Numbered from the stretch's first letter, positions 19,402 through 27,549 are shown. The stretch is 64,000 bases of DNA from Kordia sp965224175 (GCF_965224175.1 NZ_OZ245041.1:1612001-1676000); one strand, 5' to 3'. Program-made: numbers and translations. Notes: generated by a model not told the origin, from the sequence alone.

Positions 19402-20196
19402 CTATTCGCCAGAAACAATAATCTCACCTCTTTTTTTGCCTAATTTCTCATAGTGATTCAAAATATTTAGATTGAGTATTTCTATGATTTGAGATTCATT
19501 GATTTGTACATCGTTTAAATTTACTTCAATCATACCATTAGAAATGCTGCCTAAAATTAATTTTCTGTTTTTGTAATTAGAACTTGAAAAATCATAATAA
19601 CAAAAATCATTAATATCTCCCCAATAGTAGATTTTTTCTCTATAATACAATCCTTCTTCTGTTGTCTTTAAAGGTCCTTTGTGTGTATAATTAAAATATG
19701 ATAGCAAACTATAAATAAAGTATCCAATAGCTGCAAAAAGAGCTAAAATATTTATCAGTATGTACCAACCATTTTCCAATAAGATAAATAGTAGTATAAT
19801 GAAAACAATAGCTCCAAAACTAAAACCTACATCTCCATCTTTTCTATTTTCATCTTTAAAAGTAAGTGCATGTGTATTTTTAGCCGTTTTATATGTTGGA
19901 TTTTTCACTGGATAAAACAACCATTTTAATTGTTTGTTTAGTCTATCAATAGTTATCGGATCTGCATTGTATTGATGTACATGATCGTAAATTTGTTGGC
20001 GAATTTTAGATTCTGTTTTCTCCAGTTCTTCATCATTTAAGCTAAACGTATCACATTCTTTTTGAAATGTTGCAAGTTCATTGGTAAGTCCGCAGATTGT
20101 TCCTTTTTTGACATCAAACGATTTGTTTTGACATACGCGACAAAAAGCCAACTGATCTGCATTTTTAACATAAAATGTTTTTTCTGTATTAAGCAT
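19402..20196 (-). CDS. membrane protein with N-terminal Cys-rich domain
   Basis: 264 residues. The N-terminus has the pattern C-x2-C ... C-G-L-T-N ... C-D-T-F (FCRVCQNKSFD, then ICGLTNE, then KECDTF), a cysteine module I have seen often in Flavobacteriia but cannot name; it probably binds zinc. Two hydrophobic helices follow at about 128-170, then a small C-terminal domain. It starts 13 bases after the arrestin-like gene. Function unknown. Confidence 0.6.
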   Translation of the reverse strand: MLNTEKTFYVKNADQLAFCRVCQNKSFDVKKGTICGLTNELATFQKECDTFSLNDEELEKTESKIRQQIYDHVHQYNADPITIDRLNKQLKWLFYPVKNPTYKTAKNTHALTFKDENRKDGDVGFSFGAIVFIILLFILLENGWYILINILALFAAIGYFIYSLLSYFNYTHKGPLKTTEEGLYYREKIYYWGDINDFCYYDFSSSNYKNRKLILGSISNGMIEVNLNDVQINESQIIEILNLNILNHYEKLGKKRGEIIVSGE

Positions 20197-20209
20197 TTAC
20201 AATTTCGTA

Positions 20210-21235
20210 TTAAAATTTCACTAATCCTTCTGCTGAAATTGGCTTGCTTTTTTTGACTTCAAATTTACTCGTATACTTTAATTTTAAGCCTAAATTAGAA
20301 ACCCCAACAATGTTCATTTGCCAATAAAAAGATACATCTTTCATTTGTAAACATTCATAGTCCGGACTGTCAACATAAGGAAAATCGAACACTGCATTTC
20401 GTTTAAAGTTGTTCATTGTTTTATGTTCTGAAGTATGTACTACTTTGGTACTTGTAGAAGTTTTGGTTCCGCGTCTGTCCGTTACTTCTTCTATGATTTC
20501 ATAATACAAAGTTTGTTCTTTTAAATTGAATTTCTTTGTTTTCCCAATAGTACAGCGAAAATTTCCTTCATCATCCTCAAGATCCATTGTGAGTTTCCCT
20601 AAAGATGATTTTATAAAAGATTGAACAAAAATGGTTGTTAAAATGATAATCACAATACCAATAATGAGGTAACCTGTATTAAATTCAGGAATAAAAAGTA
20701 CATATCCTAAAAATAAGATTAATGCCGTAAATACAGGAATTGCATAATTCATTTCTAGATTAAAACCATACAATCCTTCCGTTACTTTGTAGGCATTTTG
20801 TAAATCTTTAACTTCAAACTGTTTCAATGTTCGCAGTCTTCTATCGGAAGTCATGAACGATTTTACACTCGATAAAAAATTAAGTCCTAGCTTTTTGAAA
20901 TCTTCTTTATTCACATATATTGTGACCTCGCATGTATAGATAAAACTCACATTGACACCTTCATAACTTTCAATATTTTCATCGCGAAGTTCAAACGTAA
21001 ATGGCAATATATTTTCTTCATTTGCTTTCACAAGTGTTGGCTCCAGAATAATTGGTACTGTAGCAATATTATTTTGATAACCGCGCATACGTCCACGAGC
21101 TTCAAACTGAATATCTGCCACGATGTTATCTATCAAAATATCTTCGGTTGTCACAATCTCCAAGTATCCTGAAGATGCATGTCCGTCGTTAGTTTCATTG
21201 ATAAATACTTCTGCTTGTAATGTTGAACTGCTCAT
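20210..21235 (-). CDS. membrane protein with arrestin-like N-terminal domain
   Basis: 341 residues. The first 120 residues resemble arrestin/Spo0M-type beta sandwiches: repeated strands around GYLEIVTTEDILIDNIVADI and a YEGVNVSFIYTCEVTIYV stretch. Two transmembrane helices follow at about 165-212, then a second beta-rich domain. The arrestin reading is by pattern and needs a structure-based search. Its start overlaps the stop of the P-loop ATPase gene by 4 bases, so the two proteins are likely made together and may interact. Confidence 0.5.
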   Translation of the reverse strand: MSSSTLQAEVFINETNDGHASSGYLEIVTTEDILIDNIVADIQFEARGRMRGYQNNIATVPIILEPTLVKANEENILPFTFELRDENIESYEGVNVSFIYTCEVTIYVNKEDFKKLGLNFLSSVKSFMTSDRRLRTLKQFEVKDLQNAYKVTEGLYGFNLEMNYAIPVFTALILFLGYVLFIPEFNTGYLIIGIVIIILTTIFVQSFIKSSLGKLTMDLEDDEGNFRCTIGKTKKFNLKEQTLYYEIIEEVTDRRGTKTSTSTKVVHTSEHKTMNNFKRNAVFDFPYVDSPDYECLQMKDVSFYWQMNIVGVSNLGLKLKYTSKFEVKKSKPISAEGLVKF

Positions 21236-21816
21236 GAATAATTTTCGTAAAGTTTATTAATAATTCCACGGTAATTATCTCCGTATTTTTTAATCATTTC
21301 TTTTAATTCGCTTTCGCTGAAAGTTGCTTGCTGCACTTCTGAACCATTTTGCGCCAAAGACAACCTATTGTCTATAATTTTACGCAATATTTGGGTATCA
21401 ATTCCTTTGAAACGAACCGTTTTCATTTTTTTCTGACTCAGTAAACAGGATAACTTTCGTGTATAATGCGTGGTATAAATAACTGCTTTTTTTGTTTTAA
21501 AAAGTTGCACACGTGCTGCGAAACTCAAATGGTGAATGCTATCTACAAAAACAATGTCTGAATGATGTTCTATGATTTCTGAACTATTCGGATTCTTTTC
21601 CAAAAGGAATATTGGATATTGAGGTAATTGTTGCTGTAGCCAAATTAAATGTGTGGTTTTTCCTCTTCCTTGTTTCCCTATAAATTCAATTGCAATTGAT
21701 GCATTATTTTCTATCAGAGAAACAATTTCAGCAACAGAAAATCGTGGTACAATCGTATGATTGACTTCACGATCTAAAACACCTGCAAACGGATTAAAAT
21801 TGTAGTTTCCTTTCAA
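21232..21816 (-). CDS. P-loop NTPase, first gene of the 17.5-21.8 kb cluster
   Basis: 194 residues. Walker A GKQGRGKTTH (about residues 44-53) and a Walker B-like hydrophobic strand ending in Asp (DIVFVDSIHHL) are visible; a YTTHYTRKL segment could be a sensor. The C-terminal helices resemble small AAA-like ATPases. The start codon is TTG with no alternative ATG before the Walker A. It is coupled to the arrestin-like gene. The role is unknown; an ATPase driving assembly or signalling at the membrane is one possibility. Confidence 0.65.
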   Translation of the reverse strand: MKGNYNFNPFAGVLDREVNHTIVPRFSVAEIVSLIENNASIAIEFIGKQGRGKTTHLIWLQQQLPQYPIFLLEKNPNSSEIIEHHSDIVFVDSIHHLSFAARVQLFKTKKAVIYTTHYTRKLSCLLSQKKMKTVRFKGIDTQILRKIIDNRLSLAQNGSEVQQATFSESELKEMIKKYGDNYRGIINKLYENYS

Positions 21817-21929
21817 TTATCGAGTTTATAATTTGTATAGAATCACTATGTTTTACTGTAAAAAGATACAACAATAGGTAGTTTTTGGACTAAAAATGTT
21901 ACAATTGAAGCGTTTTCGTTAGAAATATC

Positions 21930-22460
21930 TTAGAATTCTTCCAATACTTTAAACGTATTGAACTCTACAGAATCTTCACTATCAACTTCAATAACTGTTG
22001 TTTTTACAGAAGCTAGCCAATCGCGATGTATTTTGATAGAACGACCTGTAAATTTAAGATTGTCATAACGTGTTGCCCAATCGAGAAATGCTTGTGATTT
22101 TTGTTTAATTTCCGGATCATTTTCCAATTGATCTCCATAACGTTCAATTTCGCGTTGTTTAAGCCTTTGTAAGCGAATTTCTTTATCTAGCGTAACAAAA
22201 ACGACCAAATCGAAAGCTGTTTGCCAATAATTTCCCCAACTGACCAACGAACCGCTAACAATCACATCATTATATTTTTCAAAATCATGCTTTAGATTTT
22301 CAGCGCGTACTGCCATTTCCACTTTCTCTTCAAATGGTGGATTTGTAGGTTTCCAATAATAATCATCAACGTCTAAATGTTGGAATTCGGTCACTTCCGA
22401 AAGTTCTTTTGCCAATGTTGTAGTTCCTGAGCCTGATGCGCCCATGATGAGGATTTTCAT
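21930..22460 (-). CDS. adenylate-kinase-like P-loop kinase
   Basis: 176 residues. Walker A GASGSGTTT (residues 7-15), a LDVDDYYWKPTNPPF substrate-binding segment typical of small adenylate-kinase-related or shikimate-kinase-like proteins, and a LQRLKQRE lid-type stretch. It probably phosphorylates a nucleotide or small molecule in the cytosol. The ATG at 22460 is directly preceded by eight copies of a 7-base repeat, an unusual arrangement that may affect translation. Confidence 0.8.
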   Translation of the reverse strand: MKILIMGASGSGTTTLAKELSEVTEFQHLDVDDYYWKPTNPPFEEKVEMAVRAENLKHDFEKYNDVIVSGSLVSWGNYWQTAFDLVVFVTLDKEIRLQRLKQREIERYGDQLENDPEIKQKSQAFLDWATRYDNLKFTGRSIKIHRDWLASVKTTVIEVDSEDSVEFNTFKVLEEF

Positions 22461-22516
22461 TTGATTGTTGATTGTTGATTGTTGATTGTTGATTGTTGAT
22501 TGTTGATTGTTGATTG
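22461..22516 (-). repeat. eight perfect copies of a heptanucleotide next to a start codon
   Basis: Exactly 56 bases made of TTGATTG (CAATCAA on the coding strand), ending flush against the ATG of the kinase gene. No stop codon occurs in any frame of the repeat. An ATG at 22533 just upstream reads through the repeat but is out of frame by one base with eight copies; it would be in frame with seven or ten copies. Confidence 0.95.
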
Positions 22517-22541
22517 CAAAAATACTTTTTCATTTTGAGTT

Positions 22542-23651
22542 TTACTCTTTTCTTCTAAAAACCCTTTTTAGAAAACGAACCATTTCTGGAGAATTGACTT
22601 TGATTCCATTGAATTTGAATTCAGTAATCGTAACCAATCCTCCAAGAATTTTCTCCTCATTTTCTTCTTCTACAACTTGTAATGCTACAGATGTTTCTTG
22701 TTGGTAGATGGTCATATTTAAACTTTCGATTTGTTTATCTTTCATTTGAAGCATTGTACTTGCTAGTGCCAATTGTGATTTATAAAAGTATACTTGAGAA
22801 GCTAATTTTTGCACACTCATATCTGTAAATTCATTTGCTGCACTTTCAAACTCTGGATTTTCGGGTAAGTGAAGATATATTTGCAAAGCTTCTTTTATTT
22901 TATCTAGTGCTTCTTCTCCACTTTTGGGAATTACCGTAAATAAGGTTTCATGCGCTTTAGATTCTATATTCGTTTCTGCATTGATGCCAATGTCTTTTAG
23001 AAATGTGGCGAAATAAATTAGGTATTGTTCACAGGAACTTTGGATTTCTGGTGGGAAGGTGAAGGTGTTTGATAGGTTAGATATATTTGCTTTGTTTTCT
23101 TCCTCTATTTCAAATAACGTAGAGTGGATACAGTTATTTAGATTCTTAATAATTTCTTGTATCATAGTTGAAATATTTTCAATATTGATATTAATATTCA
23201 AGTAAATAAAAAAACCTAATGTTAATACATCAACTATATCTTCTAGTTGTTCTTCATAAGCCTCAAATAATTCATAATTATCTAATGATTCATTAACCTT
23301 TTTAAAGAAATCTTTAGTAGCAATTGGTATTTTCCAAAAGATTTCATTGTGAAATCTTACATGAACAAAATAGTCGAGTTCTTTAGTAAAACATATTAAA
23401 ATATCATTCAAAAACTCATCTTCAAAGTAAGGGAAACCATCTCTTTGAAAATTTATATTAACACTGTTAACTCCAATATTAAAAAAATCTATTATTTTAA
23501 TATCTGTATCATTAAAAAGTTTTAACTGATTTTCAGACTTTATATAGATATCTCCTCCACTAAAAGAGCCCAGAGAAAAATCACCAACATATTCTCCATT
23601 CAAAAAAACTTTTTTTTGTTCTTCATCAATTACCAAATTCGTTTTCCCCAT
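22542..23651 (-). CDS. protein of unknown function
   Basis: 369 residues, acidic, cytosolic by sequence, with no recognised domain. The N-terminal 90 residues are beta-rich, the middle is helical, and a likely coiled coil lies at about 285-330 (KSQLALASTMLQMKDKQIES). The C-terminus is basic (RFLKRVFRRKE). It lies upstream of and in the same direction as the kinase gene, 81 bases away across the heptamer repeat. Confidence 0.65.
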   Translation of the reverse strand: MGKTNLVIDEEQKKVFLNGEYVGDFSLGSFSGGDIYIKSENQLKLFNDTDIKIIDFFNIGVNSVNINFQRDGFPYFEDEFLNDILICFTKELDYFVHVRFHNEIFWKIPIATKDFFKKVNESLDNYELFEAYEEQLEDIVDVLTLGFFIYLNININIENISTMIQEIIKNLNNCIHSTLFEIEEENKANISNLSNTFTFPPEIQSSCEQYLIYFATFLKDIGINAETNIESKAHETLFTVIPKSGEEALDKIKEALQIYLHLPENPEFESAANEFTDMSVQKLASQVYFYKSQLALASTMLQMKDKQIESLNMTIYQQETSVALQVVEEENEEKILGGLVTITEFKFNGIKVNSPEMVRFLKRVFRRKE

Positions 23652-23750
23652 ATCTTACCTTTTATTTACAAAAGTTAGTTGCTACAAGGTAGCCAAATGT
23701 TACATTTCCTACAAAAAAAGGAAACTCAAAATGCAGAAAGTGTTCGATTC

Positions 23751-23831
23751 GTCTTTGCGAGTGTTTTGAAAAACACGTGGCAATCTCTTCATCGAGAAAT
23801 AGATTACTTCGTCATGCTTTCTCGTAATGAC
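23751..23831. repeat. dispersed intergenic repeat with inverted ends
   Basis: Ends GTCTTTGCGAG and CTCGTAATGAC are near-perfect inverted repeats, and inner segments CAATCTC and AGATTACTTCG also mirror one another. This matches a repeat seen between genes in many Bacteroidota. It has no coding frame. Confidence 0.65.
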
Positions 23832-23843
23832 TTTTCCTAGTTG

Positions 23844-23951
23844 TTCTCGATATAATTTTCTATCGAAAATCACTCGAACTGACGGTTTGTATAAAGTAAG
23901 CAACACTAAACGTCACTTCGAGTGATTCGCCAAAGCGAATTGTATCGAGAA
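23844..23951. repeat. long imperfect inverted repeat, MITE-like
   Basis: Two 41-base arms (23844-23884 and 23911-23951) are inverted copies: one begins TTCTCGATATAATT and ends ACTGACG, the other begins CGTCACTTCGAG and ends GTATCGAGAA. A 26-base spacer separates them. The second arm itself contains the small palindrome ATTCGC-caaa-GCGAAT. The ends look like those of a non-autonomous mobile repeat, but no target duplication is obvious. Confidence 0.75.
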
Positions 23952-24118
23952 GTACTTTGATTATCTAAGTTATTCTCTATACATTTTTTTCATTTTTGCC
24001 ATGCAAAATGTAAAAAACACTCGAACTGACAGTTAGAGAACAAAACACAAATCCACAGATTGACAAAAAACCACAAATCATCCTTCAAAAATTCACAAAT
24101 GTACTTCGAACTGAGTTA

Positions 24119-24206
24119 GCGATAGCAGTGGAAAGCCCACAGCGAGTTTGCGAGCGCGGACTTGCAGCGAATAGCGCGACCTGTAGCATCGCGGAAGGGA
24201 ACTTCC
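24119..24206 (+). ncRNA. candidate structured RNA element
   Basis: An outer helix GCGAT (24119-24123) with ATCGC (24188-24192) encloses two hairpins: AAGCCC/GGACTT (24133-24163) with an inner GCG/CGC pairing, and GCAG/CTGT (24164-24184). A terminal hairpin GGAAG-GGAA-CTTCC (24193-24206) and an A-run follow at once. Its base composition is far more GC-rich than its surroundings. It may be related to the Flavo-1 RNA described in Flavobacteria, but I could not test that. Strand is assumed. Confidence 0.5.
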
Positions 24207-24323
24207 AAAAGCTGGTGTTAGGTCTTGGATTATAGGTATTAGTTTACGGCAAACCCAACACCCAAAACCCAAGACCTTACATAAAAACAACTTGATAAAA
24301 TTTAAAGTTCGCGGATAATTCCG

Positions 24324-24331
24324 TAAATTTG
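24324..24331 (+). promoter_or_regulatory. candidate -7 box for lpdA
   Basis: TAAATTTG, an exact TAnnTTTG match, 33 bases before the lpdA ATG. A TTG occurs upstream at 24292 but 29 bases away, wider than normal. Confidence 0.45.
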
Positions 24332-24364
24332 CACTTCGAAAATTAGACAACTAAATTTTAAGAT

Positions 24365-25756
24365 ATGAGTACATACGATATCATCGTTTTAGGAAGTGGT
24401 CCTGGTGGATATGTAACTGCTATTAGAGCTTCTCAATTAGGGTTTAAAACCGCAGTCGTTGAGAAAGAAAGTCTTGGTGGTGTTTGCTTGAATTGGGGAT
24501 GTATTCCAACGAAAGCATTATTGAAATCTGCACAGGTTTTTGAATATTTGAAACATGCTGGAGATTACGGATTGTCAGTGAAAGAATACGACAAAGATTT
24601 TGACGCTGTTGTACAACGTAGTCGCGGAGTTGCTGACGGAATGAGCAAAGGTGTTCAATTCTTAATGAAGAAAAATAAGATTGACGTTATTAACGGTTTT
24701 GGAACGCTAAAAGCTGGAAAGAAACTAGACGTTAAAGACGCAGACGGTAAGGTAACCGAATATAGCGCAAAACATATTGTAATTGCTACAGGAGCACGTT
24801 CACGTGAGTTACCAAGCTTACCACAAGATGGGAAAAAAGTGATTGGATACCGCGAAGCAATGACTTTACCAAAGCAACCTAAGAAAATGATCGTTGTTGG
24901 ATCTGGTGCTATTGGTGTTGAGTTTGCTTATTTCTATAATTCTATGGGAACGGAAGTTACCATTGTAGAATATATGCCAAAAATCGTTCCTGTGGAAGAT
25001 GCAGATGTGTCAAAACAATTGGAACGTTCGTTTAAGAAAAGTGGTATTAAGATTATGACCTCTGCAGAGGTAACTTCAGTTGATACTTCTGGTGATGGCG
25101 TAAAAGCTACTGTGAAGACAAAGAAAGGTGAGCAAGTGTTAGAAGCTGATATCGTACTTTCTGCTGTTGGAATTAAAACAAATATTGAAAATATCGGATT
25201 GGAAGCTGTTGGAATTGCTACTGACAGAGATAAGATCTTAGTTAATGATTATTATCAAACTAATATTCCAGGATATTACGCAATTGGAGATGTAACTCCA
25301 GGACAAGCGTTGGCACACGTTGCTTCTGCTGAAGGAATTTTGTGTGTGGAGAAGATTGCTGGAATGCATGTAGAAGCTTTAGATTACGGAAATATTCCTG
25401 GATGTACATATTGTTCTCCTGAGATTGCTTCTGTTGGTTTAACTGAAGCACAAGCAAAAGAGCAAGGAATTGACATTAAAGTTGGTAAGTTTCCTTTCTC
25501 AGCTTCTGGAAAAGCAAGTGCTGGTGGAAATAAAGAAGGTTTTGTAAAAGTAATTTTTGATGCAAAATACGGAGAATGGTTAGGTTGTCATATGATTGGT
25601 GCTGGCGTTACTGATATGATTGCTGAAGCCGTTTTAGGTAGAAAATTAGAAACTACAGGACACGAAGTATTGAAAGCTGTACATCCGCATCCAACGATGA
25701 GTGAAGCCGTAATGGAAGCTGTCGCTGATGCTTATGATGAAGTCATTCACATTTAA
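24365..25756 (+). CDS. lpdA: dihydrolipoyl dehydrogenase
   Basis: 463 residues, the E3 flavoprotein of 2-oxoacid dehydrogenase complexes and the glycine cleavage system; it reoxidises dihydrolipoamide with NAD+. FAD site GSGPGG at 10-15, redox-active C41/C46 in GGVCLNWGCIPTK, NAD site VVGSGAIGVEFA near 178, and catalytic H442-E447 in the HPHPTMSE motif. Full length and intact. It is transcribed alone, with a promoter box and terminator of its own. Confidence 0.97.
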   Translation: MSTYDIIVLGSGPGGYVTAIRASQLGFKTAVVEKESLGGVCLNWGCIPTKALLKSAQVFEYLKHAGDYGLSVKEYDKDFDAVVQRSRGVADGMSKGVQFLMKKNKIDVINGFGTLKAGKKLDVKDADGKVTEYSAKHIVIATGARSRELPSLPQDGKKVIGYREAMTLPKQPKKMIVVGSGAIGVEFAYFYNSMGTEVTIVEYMPKIVPVEDADVSKQLERSFKKSGIKIMTSAEVTSVDTSGDGVKATVKTKKGEQVLEADIVLSAVGIKTNIENIGLEAVGIATDRDKILVNDYYQTNIPGYYAIGDVTPGQALAHVASAEGILCVEKIAGMHVEALDYGNIPGCTYCSPEIASVGLTEAQAKEQGIDIKVGKFPFSASGKASAGGNKEGFVKVIFDAKYGEWLGCHMIGAGVTDMIAEAVLGRKLETTGHEVLKAVHPHPTMSEAVMEAVADAYDEVIHI

Positions 25757-25769
25757 TAATATATTATGA

Positions 25770-25798
25770 AAAGCTGCTCGTTTGAGTGGCTTTTTTTT
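25770..25798 (+). terminator. lpdA terminator
   Basis: Hairpin AAAGCTGCTC-GTTT-GAGTGGCTTT (two G-U pairs) followed by more T residues, 13 bases after the stop codon. Confidence 0.85.
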
Positions 25799-25820
25799 AT
25801 GTTTTTAAATTTTTTAATTG

Positions 25821-26441
25821 ATGAGAAAACTCTTTTTTATCCTTGTTGGAATTGTAATTGTTTCCTGTGCAACTTCGAAAAGTACTACGAAACCAAAATT
25901 ACCACCAATAATAATTTGCGATGAAAATGCAAAGATTTACGATCAGGATAGTAGATTTGAGTTAAATAATCTGACTTCTTTAGATCGTTTATCTTATGCT
26001 ACAACATATACACGCTTTTCTACGGCAACAGACTCTTTAGAGAAAAATGAAATTCGCTACAGACTTGCCAAAGTTTCTGAAAAGGTAGCCTTGAAAGTAT
26101 TTCCGAATGCAGAACTTACAGATGCTTCCTCTCTTTTGAAAAAAAGTTATAATGAAATTGTTTCTCCAATATTAAGACTTAAGTATGGAGAAGGAAGACA
26201 AGAGGATTTTGAAACTTTGAATATTCCTAATGATTCAGGCTTGCAACTTTTTTTGGAAGTACAGAATTATACTGGAGATGGAATATTCACTAATTATATT
26301 TCAATTTTCGTAATAGATACCAAAAAACAAGAAGTAAAATATTATGATTTCATAAAATACACATGCGATCCTAGAGATGAGACTATGTTTATGAAAACAT
26401 TGTATTACGGAATGAATAAACTTAAAAATAGTATTAAATAA
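25821..26441 (+). CDS. lipoprotein of unknown function
   Basis: 206 residues. The signal peptide MRKLFFILVGIVIVSC ends in a lipobox Cys. The frame opens with TTG three bases before; ATG at 25821 is the sensible start. The body has no recognised domain and is predicted mixed alpha/beta. The stop is one base before the next gene, so the two are probably co-transcribed. Confidence 0.65.
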   Translation: MRKLFFILVGIVIVSCATSKSTTKPKLPPIIICDENAKIYDQDSRFELNNLTSLDRLSYATTYTRFSTATDSLEKNEIRYRLAKVSEKVALKVFPNAELTDASSLLKKSYNEIVSPILRLKYGEGRQEDFETLNIPNDSGLQLFLEVQNYTGDGIFTNYISIFVIDTKKQEVKYYDFIKYTCDPRDETMFMKTLYYGMNKLKNSIK

Positions 26442-26442
26442 T

Positions 26443-26745
26443 ATGGAGACCACTATTAAAGAAACAAAAACACTAAAATCATTTCGTTGGATTGCGATTT
26501 TGGAAGGAATCTCGTATATCGCATTTTTTATTACAATGCCACTTAAGTATTTTATGGAAACGCCAATGCCAAATAAAATTGTTGGAATGGCACATGGAAT
26601 TTTATTTATAGTATATGTGATACTTGCTTTAGTAGTAGTGATTCAACAAAAATGGGGAGTGAAACGTTTTATTATATTTTTTGCTGCCTCTTTAGTTCCG
26701 TTTGCTACTTTTTATATTGAGAAAAAATATTTGAGAGCTCATTAA
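26443..26745 (+). CDS. DUF3817 family membrane protein
   Basis: 100 residues with three transmembrane helices. The pattern FRWIAILEGISYIAFF ... MPLKYF ... VGMAHGILFIVYV fits the DUF3817 family, small integral membrane proteins of unknown function. It lies immediately after the lipoprotein gene. Confidence 0.8.
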   Translation: METTIKETKTLKSFRWIAILEGISYIAFFITMPLKYFMETPMPNKIVGMAHGILFIVYVILALVVVIQQKWGVKRFIIFFAASLVPFATFYIEKKYLRAH

Positions 26746-26783
26746 ATAGTAATTTTCACATCTTCGAGTATTTTTTGTGTAAC

Positions 26784-26819
26784 ATTCATGAATCTTACAC
26801 AACCTGACTTCTATTTTCT
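26784..26819 (+). promoter_or_regulatory. conserved upstream motif of precursor gene 1
   Basis: ATTCATGAATC, 16 bases, then CTATTTTCT. The same two boxes with identical 16-base spacing occur upstream of the precursor at 27733 (27638-27673), and the homology continues for about 60 bases towards each start codon. Confidence 0.6.
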
Positions 26820-26878
26820 TTTGTAACGAACTCATTTTCAATAATTTTAATTTAATATTTATTATGAAATCTATTATT

Positions 26879-27079
26879 ATGAAAAAAAGAAATCTCAGGT
26901 CGCTACGTCTTCGCAAAAGATCTATTTCCAATTTGCAGCAACAACAAATACTTGGAGCTAATAGCGTGTTAACAACATCGCTTAACATTCAAATTTGTCT
27001 AATTAGAACACTAATATCAAGAGTTGTTTGTCCTGATCCGCCAGAAGACGATACAATTGAAGCTCCTAATACTAAATAG
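26879..27079 (+). CDS. class I lanthipeptide-type precursor peptide 1
   Basis: 66 residues from the ATG at 26879 (an ATG five codons upstream is less typical). Leader MKKRNLRSLRLRKRSISNLQ matches the Bacteroidota class I lanthipeptide leader family (basic, with L.LRK.SISNL). The double-Gly cleavage site is replaced by Leu-Gly-Ala near residue 26. The core has several Thr/Ser and two Cys. Such peptides are exported and may be modified into rings, but no LanB/LanC enzyme is in the window. Confidence 0.75.
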   Translation: MKKRNLRSLRLRKRSISNLQQQQILGANSVLTTSLNIQICLIRTLISRVVCPDPPEDDTIEAPNTK

Positions 27080-27127
27080 AGTCTGCAACGAATCTATTAA
27101 TTTGATAAGTTGACACAGTTTTAACGT

Positions 27128-27149
27128 ATTCATGAAGCAACTATTTTCT
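27128..27149 (+). promoter_or_regulatory. variant of the precursor upstream motif
   Basis: ATTCATGAAGC followed after 2 bases by CTATTTTCT, about 105 bases before the second precursor gene. The boxes match those of precursors 1 and 3 but the spacing is shortened. Confidence 0.45.
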
Positions 27150-27253
27150 ATACTTATTATGTTTAAAATGAAGCTTCCTCAACTTTATTTAATTTTTGGG
27201 GTAATGAATTTTGTTTTCAAACCCAATGAAGTATAAATCTAAAATATTTTACA

Positions 27254-27472
27254 ATGAAAAAACAACATTTAAAATCGCTTCAACTTAACAAAAAGACAAT
27301 CTCAGAAATTAATAGTGTTCATTTAAAAGGTGGCGCAAATAATAATAACAACGCAGGAAACTCAGGAGCTGCTGCAACAGTTACAAAACCGGCCTCAGGT
27401 GTAACTTTTACGTATGATGGTTGTGGTACATTACGATTTTTAAGATCAAGACCTCCTTTTTGTATGGATTAA
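27254..27472 (+). CDS. class I lanthipeptide-type precursor peptide 2
   Basis: 72 residues. Leader MKKQHLKSLQLNKKTISEIN ends in a Gly-Gly site (KGG, residues 26-27). The core begins with an Asn-rich stretch and holds eight Ser/Thr and two Cys (DGCG and PFCMD). It is followed by a UUCG terminator. Its leader is clearly homologous to precursors 1 and 3 while the core is unrelated. Confidence 0.8.
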   Translation: MKKQHLKSLQLNKKTISEINSVHLKGGANNNNNAGNSGAAATVTKPASGVTFTYDGCGTLRFLRSRPPFCMD

Positions 27473-27524
27473 TTTAATTGGGAAATCATCCATTACGCAT
27501 GGATACTCCTTGTTCTAAAATACT

Positions 27525-27549
27525 AGCGAACTTCGGTTCGCTTTTTTTT
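27525..27549 (+). terminator. UUCG-loop terminator of precursor 2
   Basis: AGCGAAC-TTCG-GTTCGCT followed by T7. A C(UUCG)G tetraloop on a perfect 7-bp stem. Related GAAC-UUCG-GUUC hairpins follow two precursor genes in the second cluster. Confidence 0.9.

Larger units (their letters stand above)
23652..24364. other. 713-base gene-free stretch with repeats and a folded element
   Basis: No gene is supported here. It holds a dispersed-repeat relic (23751-23831), a long inverted repeat (23844-23951), a partial repeat copy near 24007-24037, a structured RNA-like element (24119-24206), a second inverted pair (24220-24277) and the lpdA promoter (24324-24331). Confidence 0.7.

Noticed and set aside
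22461..22516. Heptamer array as a CRISPR array
   Set aside because: The units are contiguous 7-mers with no spacers and no cas genes are present.
23709..24350. Minus-strand ORFs of 65 and 85 codons in the lpdA upstream gap
   Set aside because: They run across dispersed repeats and the folded element and have no protein-like features.
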